11,919 nt of DNA from CAYGWP01 sp964353455 (GCA_964353455.1 CAYGWP010000002.1:1-11919), one strand, 5' to 3'; positions 1 through 5,290 are shown, numbered from the stretch's first letter. The notes: a model not told the origin generated them from the sequence alone. Made by a program: numbers and translations.

Positions 1-891
1 CGGGGCCGACAGTTTCAGCAGCCGCTGGAGGGCGTCCGGCGGCTCGGGCAACAGCCGCGCCAGGTCCTCCGCCGGCCGGCCCTCCGCCAGGTGCGCGACC
101 AGCCGCGCCCGGGCGCTCGGGTCGTCGCGGCCCTCCAGGCGGTTCAGCGTGGCCAGCAGCAGCCGCGCATCGTCGTCGCCCACGAGCCACACGTCGCACC
201 GTGCGTGCGTGTGGCCGAGTTGCCGCAGGACCTCGGCCCGGTGGTGGCCGTTGAGGACCTGGTAACGACAACTCGCAGCGCGGAACTCGGAACTCGGAAC
301 GAACAACGGCGAACTCGGAACTCGGAACCCGGAACTCGCAGCGCCGTCCCGCGACGTTGCCTCGCTGTCCGTTCCGCGTTCCGCGTTCCGGGTTCCGCGT
401 TCTTTGTTGTTCACTCCGCACTTTTCGATCGCCAGGGCCAGCCTGAGCCGATACCGCTGGCCGTCGGAGAGTTCCTGCGGAGTGCGCAGCAGCAGGAACG
501 CATCGGCCAGCCCCGCGGCGCTCAGGATCCGCAGGGCCTCCTCAAGCGGCGGCTGCATGAGGTCGATGACCGCGCGGTCGTGCGGGAGGTCGATCGAGGC
601 AAGGTTGACGGCGCGACTGTCGGGCCAGGCCTCGGCGAGCGCCTCCGCCAGCCGGGCAAGGAGGACGCTCTTGCCGCTGCCCGACGGACCGGTGATGAAG
701 ACCACATCGCCGGGCCGGACGTCCAGGGCGAGGCCGTCGTACAGTGTGACCTCGTAGGTCTCGTCGAGGCCGATGCCGAACATCTCGGCGACCTTTATGG
801 CCTGCTCGCTTGGCTCCCGGCTTCGCCTTCGGCTACGCCGTGGCAAGCCGCCAACGGCCCGAAACTTTTGGTTGATAACCACGTAGGTCAT
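1..891 (-). CDS. ABC-type ATPase fused in frame to a ParB-like fragment (3' end outside window)
   Basis: The frame is open from an ATG at 891 to the window edge (297 residues visible). GGAG six bases upstream supports this start over an ATG at 903. Residues 55-157 are ABC-ATPase-like: a Walker A, GPSGSGKS, at 68-75 and a signature motif, LSDGQRYR, at 141-148. A Walker B would be expected soon after, but the frame enters low-complexity repeat-coded sequence (about 158-208). It then becomes a ParB-type segment, RYQVLNGHHRAEVLRQLG from 209, which carries the GHHR box but lacks the usual N-terminal part of that domain. Another low-complexity stretch, RRSRRRSREPS at 18-28, is also repeat-derived. 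I read it as two genes joined at repeats: the ATPase has lost its Walker B half and the ParB protein its start. Misassembly at the repeats is the main alternative. Role unknown; neighbours suggest an accessory or phage-like DNA-handling module. Confidence 0.7.
   Translation of the reverse strand, partial: MTYVVINQKFRAVGGLPRRSRRRSREPSEQAIKVAEMFGIGLDETYEVTLYDGLALDVRPGDVVFITGPSGSGKSVLLARLAEALAEAWPDSRAVNLASIDLPHDRAVIDLMQPPLEEALRILSAAGLADAFLLLRTPQELSDGQRYRLRLALAIEKCGVNNKERGTRNAERGTDSEATSRDGAASSGFRVPSSPLFVPSSEFRAASCRYQVLNGHHRAEVLRQLGHTHARCDVWLVGDDDARLLLATLNRLEGRDDPSARARLVAHLAEGRPAEDLARLLPEPPDALQRLLKLSAP
270..412. repeat. Heptamer repeat arrays in opposite orientations inside the ATPase/ParB frame
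   Basis: Two short arrays lie about 30 bases apart. At 281-338 the unit is GGAACTC with variants such as GGAACCC. At 370-404 it is the opposite strand of GGAACGC, read here as CGTTCCG. They are inverted relative to each other, and GAACAAC (301-307) and GTTGTTC (406-412) are also inverted. The 11-mer AACTCGCAGCG occurs at 270-280 and again at 333-343. The whole stretch is translated in frame as low-complexity sequence, and it sits exactly where ATPase homology stops and ParB-like homology begins. Confidence 0.8.
808..846. repeat. In-frame repeat coding RRSRRRSREPS in the ATPase N-terminus
   Basis: This GC-rich stretch with near-palindromic internal structure (GGCGTAGCCGAAGGCGAAGC on the minus strand) encodes an arginine/serine-rich patch, residues 18-28. 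It interrupts an otherwise ordinary N-terminus before the Walker A strand. It resembles a dispersed intergenic repeat that has entered the gene without breaking the frame. Only one copy lies in the window, so the repeat status is inferred from its composition. Confidence 0.45.
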
Positions 892-910
892 GCTAGGCTC
901 CATACTTAGC

Positions 911-928
911 CGCCGCGCTTGCGCGGCG
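911..928. promoter_or_regulatory. Perfect 8-bp hairpin in the 59-bp divergent gap
   Basis: CGCCGCGC and GCGCGGCG flank a TT loop between the divergent start codons at 891 (minus) and 951 (plus). The gap is so short that promoters for the two genes would overlap. The hairpin could be an operator, a leader structure or one more GC-rich repeat. I saw no convincing -35/-10 pair for either gene. Confidence 0.4.
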
Positions 929-950
929 CGTTTGAAAAGGGTTATCACGC

Positions 951-1265
951 GTGCTGCTGTTCAAGAAGAAGTTCTTCGAGGCGATCAGGGCGGGGGCGAA
1001 ACGCCAGACGGTCCGCCTGTGGCCGAAGCGGCGGATGCGCGCCGGGCAGGTCGAGTTCATCCCCGGCCTGGGGCGGGTCCTCATTACGGCGTTTGAGCCG
1101 GTGCGGCCGGCCGACCTCACCGAAGAGGATGCGTTGCTCGACGGGTTCCCGTCGCGTGCCGCGCTGCTGGCGGAACTCGCCGCGCTGTATGGCGAGAGGC
1201 TTGAGAGCGTTCCTTGTTTTCGCATCAGGTTCACCTATCCGGCCGAGGAGACGTCGCAGGGGTGA
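951..1265 (+). CDS. ASCH-domain protein
   Basis: This encodes 104 residues from a GTG start, preceded by AAGGG with nine-base spacing. The N-terminal FKKKFFEAIRAGAKRQTVRL, followed by WPKRRMRAGQ, matches the opening of small ASCH proteins: an aromatic/basic strand, then the KRQT-R-W motif. The fold is PUA-like and thought to bind RNA or modified nucleotides. Nearly the whole protein is this one domain, which is normal for the family. It is divergent from the ATPase/ParB gene and converges with the sigma-like gene, overlapping that gene's annotated end by 31 bases. ASCH proteins often occur in accessory and phage-related neighbourhoods; no specific substrate can be assigned here. Confidence 0.85.
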   Translation: MLLFKKKFFEAIRAGAKRQTVRLWPKRRMRAGQVEFIPGLGRVLITAFEPVRPADLTEEDALLDGFPSRAALLAELAALYGERLESVPCFRIRFTYPAEETSQG

Positions 1266-1777
1266 TGACCTGCCTCGAGCCGCGACCGTGAGGTCGCGGG
1301 TACCCGCGGGCCCACGCCCCCGGCTCGAACGACCTTGCGCATGATTCGGCGCATCATTCGCCTGAGGGTGCTGGGGCTGGCGGGGCCATCGCCCCGAGGA
1401 CCTTCAACGAGCGCGTGCCTGGCGATCTCGCGGAGTGACAGGCCCAGGAACCGGTGGAGGTAAGCCAGCCGCTGCTCCTCCGGCGAGAGTCGGCGCCACG
1501 CGGCCAGGAGGGCGATCTGTATGGGGTCGGTCGCGCGGGCCATGGCGCGGCGGACGATTCTGCGGAGATCCATGCAGCTGATGCCCATCGCGCCGGCCAG
1601 TTCCCCCTGAGATGCCCCCCGGTGATAGAGGAGCCGCAGGACGCTTCTATCCCGCAGGGGGAGTGCCCGAAACGCCCTCTCGATGACCCTCGTGAGGGGG
1701 TTTTTCGGGTCCTGTTCGCCATCTGGTGAACACGGGAGATGCCGTGGAACAGGCGTTCTGGCAAGAATAGAGGGCAT
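1235..1777 (-). CDS. Small sigma-70 region-4-like DNA-binding protein
   Basis: This gives 180 residues from the ATG at 1777. Longer starts at 1810 and 1840 are unlikely because they lie in or upstream of a strong minus-strand promoter. Two helix-turn-helix-like segments are visible. Residues 30-82 (ERAFRALPLRDRSVLRLLYH, then GASQGELAGAMGIS) resemble sigma-70 region 4. Residues 90-125 (LSPEEQRLAYLHRFLGLSLR, then EIARHALVEG) repeat the pattern. No regions 2 or 3 are present, so it is more likely a sigma-like regulator or phage-type transcription factor than a full sigma factor. The C-terminus from about residue 155 is coded by palindromic repeat sequence and the antisense of the ASCH gene end, and may be an artefact of repeat insertion. 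It faces the XRE-S24 repressor across a shared operator region, which suggests it is a target of that repressor. Confidence 0.75.
   Translation of the reverse strand: MPSILARTPVPRHLPCSPDGEQDPKNPLTRVIERAFRALPLRDRSVLRLLYHRGASQGELAGAMGISCMDLRRIVRRAMARATDPIQIALLAAWRRLSPEEQRLAYLHRFLGLSLREIARHALVEGPRGDGPASPSTLRRMMRRIMRKVVRAGGVGPRVPATSRSRLEAGHHPCDVSSAG
1280..1308. repeat. Overlapping palindromes at the convergent gene ends
   Basis: A hairpin with 8-bp arms CCGCGACC/GGTCGCGG and a GTGA loop (1280-1299) overlaps a perfect 14-bp palindrome, CGCGGGTACCCGCG (1295-1308). It follows the ASCH stop codon by 14 bases but lies within the C-terminal codons of the sigma-like gene. There is no T-tract, so it is at best a weak terminator for the ASCH transcript. 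It may instead be a repeat that extended the neighbouring reading frame. Confidence 0.55.
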
Positions 1778-1808
1778 GTTTGCCGTTTTCCAAACCTTCG
1801 TACTCTGC

Positions 1809-1836
1809 ATTATAGCGTATGTTTGCTCGGCGTCAA
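1809..1836 (-). promoter_or_regulatory. Minus-strand sigma-70-type promoter of the sigma-like gene
   Basis: Read on the minus strand, TTGACG (1836-1831) and TATAAT (1814-1809) are separated by 16 bases. Transcription would begin near 1802, about 25 bases before the ATG at 1777, which supports that start. TGTTTG and CAAACA (1820-1839) form an inverted repeat overlapping the -35 and spacer, a possible repressor site. Confidence 0.7.
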
Positions 1837-1862
1837 ACACAAAATGGAATTAGTACGTTGTT

Positions 1863-1882
1863 TGGCGAATAATATTTCGCCA
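1863..1882. promoter_or_regulatory. Candidate operator palindrome between divergent promoters
   Basis: TGGCGAA and TTCGCCA are perfect 7-base inverted arms around TAATAT. It is the clearest palindrome in an AT-rich block and lies between the -35 boxes of the two divergent promoters. This is the position expected for a CI/LexA-type dimer site. Binding by the adjacent repressor is inferred. Confidence 0.55.
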
Positions 1883-1898
1883 GAGAGCAAAATATCCC

Positions 1899-1926
1899 TT
1901 GACGAGTGTTCGTTTTGCGGTAAACT
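1899..1926 (+). promoter_or_regulatory. Sigma-70-type promoter of the XRE-S24 repressor gene
   Basis: TTGACG (1899-1904) and TAAACT (1921-1926) are separated by 16 bases. The predicted transcription start is near 1933, giving a leader of about 45 bases before the ATG at 1978. The -35 matches that of the opposing promoter. The spacer sequence partly matches the 20-mer over the minus-strand promoter (13 of 20 positions by eye). Confidence 0.6.
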
Positions 1927-1977
1927 TGGTAGGGAGGGTGGTTTAGGGCGGTAACACGTCCGGGTAGGAGATGGAAC

Positions 1978-2913
1978 ATGGGACTAAAGGATAACCTTCG
2001 CGAACTGGAAGCGCTTAAGCAGGTCCTCGACGCGGGCGAGCAGGGGGCGGCCTTCGGGCGGGAGGTCCGCCTCGCGCGGACAAAGCGCGGCATGACGCTG
2101 GACGCCTTTGCGGCGGCCACCGGCATGGCGAAGTCGTACCTCTCGCAGATCGAGACGGGCTGCGCCCCGCCGCCGCGCGATGACAAGGTCCGGAAGATTG
2201 CCGGCGCGCTGGGGCTTGATGCCGAGGCGCTTGTTGCGCGTGCGCGGCTCTCGCAGTTGCCGGATGGAGTGAAGGAGCGGATCGCCCGCCTGCGCGAGGT
2301 TTTTGATTCGACCGAGGGCGTGATCAAGGCGCTGCTGGCCGCGACCCGGCTTTGTCCCGACGCGGTCGGGACTACGCCGGGGCATGAAGGCGAGGGCGCC
2401 GCGGGACCTGGCCTTGACCTCGACGCACTGCACCGGAGCGGCCTTCTCCATCACCTGGCAGAGTGGGGCGCGGACCGCGCCGAGCCGAAGGAGCAGCCCG
2501 TCCGGCGCGTGCCCATCATCAACAAGGTGTCGGCAGGCTATCCGCAGGAGTTCACCGACCTGGGTTACCCGGTGGGGATCGCGGACGACTACGTGACGGT
2601 GCCGGCGGAGATGAGCGACCCGAACGCGTTTGCCGTCCGCGTTGTGGGCGACTCGATGGAGCCGAAGTACCACGAGGGCGACATCGTGATCTTCAGTCCG
2701 GCGGCGCCCGTGAAGTCGGGGGATGACTGCTTCGTGCGTTTCGCCGCGTCGGGCGTTTCGGGCGCCGGAGTGAGCACCTTCAAGCGCGTGTTCTTCGACC
2801 CGGAGGACGTCATCCGGCTCCAGCCGATAAACGAGCAGCACGCCCCGACAATCGTGAAGGCGTCGCAGGTTGCCGCCATTTTCCGGGCGGCAGCGCGGTA
2901 CGAGATACTGTAA
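1978..2913 (+). CDS. XRE-family repressor with S24 (LexA/CI-type) self-cleavage domain
   Basis: This encodes 311 residues; AGGAG seven bases upstream fixes the start. Residues 27-83 form a helix-turn-helix of the XRE/Cro-CI type (GREVRLARTKRGMTLDAFAA, then MAKSYLSQIETG). The C-terminal half is a peptidase S24 domain. It has an Ala-Gly scissile bond in INKVSAGYPQ (A187-G188), the catalytic serine in VVGDSMEPKYHEGD (S226) and a candidate lysine in STFKRV (K269). Proteins of this class bind operators as dimers and destroy themselves when RecA filaments form after DNA damage. The divergent sigma-like gene is the likely target, plus autoregulation. The linker (about 125-145) contains a palindromic insert. 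A general LexA is less likely because LexA has a winged helix and is near 200 residues; a prophage-type repressor fits better. Confidence 0.88.
   Translation: MGLKDNLRELEALKQVLDAGEQGAAFGREVRLARTKRGMTLDAFAAATGMAKSYLSQIETGCAPPPRDDKVRKIAGALGLDAEALVARARLSQLPDGVKERIARLREVFDSTEGVIKALLAATRLCPDAVGTTPGHEGEGAAGPGLDLDALHRSGLLHHLAEWGADRAEPKEQPVRRVPIINKVSAGYPQEFTDLGYPVGIADDYVTVPAEMSDPNAFAVRVVGDSMEPKYHEGDIVIFSPAAPVKSGDDCFVRFAASGVSGAGVSTFKRVFFDPEDVIRLQPINEQHAPTIVKASQVAAIFRAAARYEIL
2354..2372. repeat. Palindrome inside the repressor linker
   Basis: GTCCCGAC and GTCGGGAC are perfect 8-base inverted arms around GCG. It encodes part of a Gly/Pro-rich, poorly structured linker between the DNA-binding and S24 halves, where an insertion would be tolerated. 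A repeat origin is inferred; no second copy occurs in the window. Confidence 0.5.
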
Positions 2914-2955
2914 CCTGGTGGATGGCGGACACCGCCCGAGCGAGGAGGCCGGATC

Positions 2956-3756
2956 ATGTATGACAGGCTGAGGCAGCGGGTGTTCCAGGTCCTGGAGGAT
3001 CCGACGTCGGCCGGCATCGTCAGTCGCACCGTCCAGATGTTTCTCATCGTCATCATCACGCTGAACGTGGCCGCCGTCATCCTTCAGACCGTGGAGAGCC
3101 TGGGGGTAACGTACAAGGCGTGGTTCAGCGGGTTCGAGGTGTTCTCGGTCATCGTATTCACGATCGAGTACTTGCTGCGGTTGTGGGTGGCGCCGCTGGG
3201 GGCGCGGTATGCGGGGGCGATCGCGGGGCGCATCCGCTACGCCGTCACGCCGCTGGCGCTGGTTGACCTGCTGGCGATCGTTCCGTTTTACCTGCCGAGG
3301 CTGATCCCGCTGGACCTGCGATTTATCCGCGCCCTGAGGCTGATGCGGCTCGTGAGGTTCATGAAGATCGGGCGGTACTCGGAATCGGTGCGGACCGTGG
3401 GGGCGGTGCTGTGGGAACGGAAGGAGCAACTTGCGGCGGCGCTCCTTGTGCTGGCGGTGCTGCTGATCCTGGCGTCGAGCCTGATGTTCTACGTGGAGCA
3501 CGACGCCCAGCCGCAGGCCTTCTCCAGCATTCCGGCGTCGATGTGGTGGGCCGTGTCCACGCTCACGACCGTCGGCTACGGCGACATCTACCCGGTGACG
3601 ACGCTGGGGCGGGTTCTGGGCAGCGTGATCGCGGTGCTTGGGATCGGCCTGTTTGCGCTGCCGGCAGGCATCCTCGGGTCGGGGTTCGTCGAGAGACTCG
3701 GCGGCCAGCGCAAGGCCCCGCGTAAGTGCCAGCACTGCGGCAAAGAAATTGAATGA
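2956..3756 (+). CDS. Six-TM voltage-gated-type potassium channel
   Basis: This encodes 266 residues; GGAGG seven bases upstream sets the start. Hydrophobic helices fall at about 26-45 (S1), 58-78 (S2), 98-116 (S3), 158-180 (S5) and 218-245 (S6). S4 (119-140, LRFIRALRLMRLVRFMKIGR) has positive charges every third residue, as in voltage sensors. The pore loop carries TTVGYGD at 204-210, the potassium selectivity filter. It would act in the cytoplasmic membrane as a tetramer. The C-terminus is short and ends in RKCQHCGKEIE, one CxxC knuckle that might bind metal between subunits. It follows the repressor gene by 42 bases on the same strand and may share its transcript, although a functional link is not obvious. 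Confidence 0.92.
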   Translation: MYDRLRQRVFQVLEDPTSAGIVSRTVQMFLIVIITLNVAAVILQTVESLGVTYKAWFSGFEVFSVIVFTIEYLLRLWVAPLGARYAGAIAGRIRYAVTPLALVDLLAIVPFYLPRLIPLDLRFIRALRLMRLVRFMKIGRYSESVRTVGAVLWERKEQLAAALLVLAVLLILASSLMFYVEHDAQPQAFSSIPASMWWAVSTLTTVGYGDIYPVTTLGRVLGSVIAVLGIGLFALPAGILGSGFVERLGGQRKAPRKCQHCGKEIE

Positions 3757-3818
3757 GCGAGCCGCGGGCGGCGGGTGGCAGATAACATGGTAGTTGCACT
3801 GAGCGCAAACCCGTGTGC

Positions 3819-3841
3819 CACGGCCGGCTTGTCCGGCCGTG
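3819..3841. repeat. 9-bp hairpin downstream of the potassium channel gene
   Basis: CACGGCCGG and CCGGCCGTG flank a CTTGT loop. It lies 62 bases past the channel stop codon with no T-tract. It could slow or end transcription, but it looks more like one of the dispersed GC-rich repeats that fill this 241-base gap. Confidence 0.6.
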
Positions 3842-3855
3842 CGATATGCCGTTAA

Positions 3856-3953
3856 CCCTCTCCCCTTGCGGGAGAGGGTGGCCGCAGGCCGGGTGAGGGG
3901 TTGCCGTGGTTCGCCCCCTCACCCCCAACCCCTCTCCCACAAGGGGAGAGGGG
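3856..3953. repeat. Nested palindromic intergenic repeat before hypE
   Basis: Three inverted pairs are nested or in series. CCCTCTCCC/GGGAGAGGG (3856-3878) has a five-base loop. GGGTGAGGGG (3891-3900) pairs with CCCCTCACCC (3915-3924). CCCCTCTCCC/GGGAGAGGGG (3929-3953) has loop ACAAG. CCCTCTCCC-type repeats of this kind are common between genes in many GC-rich bacteria. It ends about 45 bases before the hypE start, so it lies in the hypE leader if transcription begins upstream. Confidence 0.75.
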
Positions 3954-3997
3954 TGAAAGGCCCAAGGCAGGCGATTCGATCCAAGGAAGGCCAACCC

Positions 3998-5038
3998 ATG
4001 CCCGACGACGTGATCCTTCTTGCCGACGGCGGCGGCGGCGAGCGGATGATGGACCTCGTGAAGCGCGAGGTCCTCGCCCGCTTCGGGCCGCTCGACGCGA
4101 GCGGCGAACTTGCGAAACTCTCTGATGCCGCGCGGGTCGAGGCCGCCGGCGCCACGCTCGCTTTCACGACCGATTCATACGTGGTGCGGCCGGTGGAATT
4201 CCCCGGCGGCGACATCGGGCGCCTGGCAATTTCGGGGACGGTCAACGACCTTTCGTGCCTGGGCGGGCGGCCGCTGGCGCTCTCGCTGGCGCTCATACTG
4301 GAAGAGGGGCTGGACCTGGCGCTCCTCGGGCGCGTGCTTGAGTCGGCCGCAGCCACGGCCCGCGAGGTCGGCGTGGCCGTGGTCTGCGGCGACACGAAGG
4401 TGGTGGAGCGCGGCAGCGCCGATCAACTCTTTATCAACACGGCCGGCATCGGGCTGATTGTGGCCGGGGCCGACGGCAAGCCCCGACGACTGGGTGCCGC
4501 GGCAATCCGCGCGGGCGACCGCGTGCTGGTCTCCGGCACGCTGGCCGATCACGGCGTGGCGGTGATGAGCAAGCGCGAGGGCCTCAGGTTCGAGGCGGCG
4601 GTCTCGAGCGACGTGGCCCCGCTCTGGCCGCTGGCCGAGCGGCTGCTTGCGGCGTGCCCGAACCTGCGTGCGCTGAAGGACCCGACGCGCGGCGGGCTTG
4701 CGGCGGCCGTCAACGAGTTGGCCGAGGGGGCGGCCGTGCGGATGCGGATCGACGAGGCGGCGGTTCCCGTGCGGCTGGCCGTCGCGGGGGCGTGCGACGC
4801 CCTGGGCCTGGACGTGCTGAACGTTGCGAACGAGGGGAAGTTTGTGGTCATCGTGCCGGCGGCCGAGGCGGAAGCGGCGCTTAAGGCGATGCGCGCCCAC
4901 CCGCTTGGCCGCGACGCGGCTGTCATCGGCGAAGTCCTCCCCGCCGGTCCCGGCCCGCGCGTCACCCTGCGCACGAAGATCGGCGGCGAACGGGTTCTTG
5001 AACTCCCCTACGGCGAAGACCTGCCGCGGATTTGCTGA
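3998..5038 (+). CDS. hypE: Hydrogenase maturation protein HypE (carbamoyl dehydratase)
   Basis: This encodes 346 residues from the ATG after AAGGAAGG with seven-base spacing. An upstream in-frame start at 3815 is rejected because those codons run through intergenic repeats. HypE uses ATP to convert a carbamoyl group on its C-terminal cysteine to thiocyanate, the source of the CN ligands of [NiFe] hydrogenases. All hallmarks are present: the Gly-rich start LADGGGGERMMDLV, TDSYVVRP (58-65), GDTKVV (131-136), DPTRGGLAAA (228-237) and the terminal PRIC with C346. It belongs to the PurM/ThiL-type ATP-binding superfamily. Length is normal. No other hyp gene is visible nearby, but hydrogenase-like subunits begin 5 kb downstream on the same strand. 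Confidence 0.95.
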   Translation: MPDDVILLADGGGGERMMDLVKREVLARFGPLDASGELAKLSDAARVEAAGATLAFTTDSYVVRPVEFPGGDIGRLAISGTVNDLSCLGGRPLALSLALILEEGLDLALLGRVLESAAATAREVGVAVVCGDTKVVERGSADQLFINTAGIGLIVAGADGKPRRLGAAAIRAGDRVLVSGTLADHGVAVMSKREGLRFEAAVSSDVAPLWPLAERLLAACPNLRALKDPTRGGLAAAVNELAEGAAVRMRIDEAAVPVRLAVAGACDALGLDVLNVANEGKFVVIVPAAEAEAALKAMRAHPLGRDAAVIGEVLPAGPGPRVTLRTKIGGERVLELPYGEDLPRIC

Positions 5039-5044
5039 ACGGAA

Positions 5045-5076
5045 AGTGACTGAGTCACGGAGTGACGGAGTGACGG
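5045..5076. repeat. Octamer tandem repeat after hypE
   Basis: There are four consecutive 8-base units: AGTGACTG, AGTCACGG, AGTGACGG and AGTGACGG. They begin six bases after the hypE stop codon. No function is apparent beyond marking the start of a repeat-filled 319-base gap. Confidence 0.75.
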
Positions 5077-5079
5077 AGC

Positions 5080-5143
5080 ATGTAGGCCGGGGCGCGCCCC
5101 GGCCTGCTGTTTGAGGTGCCAATTTGGAACCTCAAACCCGGCC
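5080..5143. repeat. 64-bp repeat, copy A (22-bp palindrome plus 27-bp CAATTTG palindrome)
   Basis: The unit contains a perfect 22-bp palindrome of GGCCGGGG/CCCCGGCC type (5084-5105) and a 27-bp palindrome (5110-5136). The second has arms TTTGAGGT/ACCTCAAA, one mismatched pair and centre CCAATTTGG. A second copy lies at 5196-5259. Outside the inner part of the 27-mer the two copies are identical. Confidence 0.85.
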
Positions 5144-5167
5144 AGGGCGGTCACGCGGGGCCGCCCC

Positions 5168-5193
5168 TACATGTGGCCGCGCGGCGGGTGCGG
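5168..5193. repeat. 26-bp direct repeat, left copy, flanking the ORF6N gene
   Basis: Matches 5961-5986 at 23 of 26 positions and begins TAC-TGTGGCCGCGCGG. The pair brackets 64-bp copy B, one further palindrome and the whole ORF6N gene. The 17 bases at 5179-5195 also recur exactly at 8042-8058, so this belongs to a dispersed family and need not be a target-site duplication. Confidence 0.65.
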
Positions 5194-5195
5194 AG

Positions 5196-5259
5196 ATGTA
5201 GGCCGGGGCGCGCCCCGGCCTGCTGTTTGAGGTCACAATCTGTGATCTCAAACCCGGCC
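5196..5259. repeat. 64-bp repeat, copy B (22-bp palindrome plus 27-bp CAATCTG palindrome)
   Basis: The outer sequence is identical to copy A, including the 22-bp palindrome (5200-5221). The inner 27-mer (5226-5252) has arms TTTGAGGTCACA and TGTGATCTCAAA, complementary apart from one G-T pair. Compared with copy A, both sides of the stem have changed and pairing is kept. Confidence 0.85.
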
Positions 5260-5263
5260 GAAA

Positions 5264-5290
5264 CTTGATGTTGCAATCTGCAACATCAAG
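5264..5290. repeat. 27-bp palindrome of the CAATYTG family upstream of the ORF6N gene
   Basis: Twelve-base perfectly complementary arms (CTTGATGTTGCA and TGCAACATCAAG) surround ATC. It ends 67 bases before the ORF6N start codon, so it could be an operator or a leader hairpin of that gene. It shares length, centre and TTGA/TCAA ends with the copies at 5110, 5226 and 6895. Confidence 0.8.

Noticed and set aside
91..909. 272-residue plus-strand open frame at the left edge
   Set aside because: Antisense to the Walker A, signature and ParB-like motifs; no recognisable domain of its own.
1984..3735. 583-residue minus-strand open frame opposite the repressor and channel genes
   Set aside because: It is Arg/His/Pro/Gln-rich without domains, runs antisense through two well-supported genes, and is typical of shadow frames in GC-rich DNA.
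3815..3997. 61-residue N-terminal extension of HypE
   Set aside because: It is coded by intergenic palindromes, while the ATG at 3998 has AAGGAAGG and starts the canonical HypE N-terminus.
5080..5259. Possible CRISPR-like or other spaced repeat array
   Set aside because: There are only two repeat copies, each containing large palindromes, no run of regular unique spacers and no cas gene nearby.
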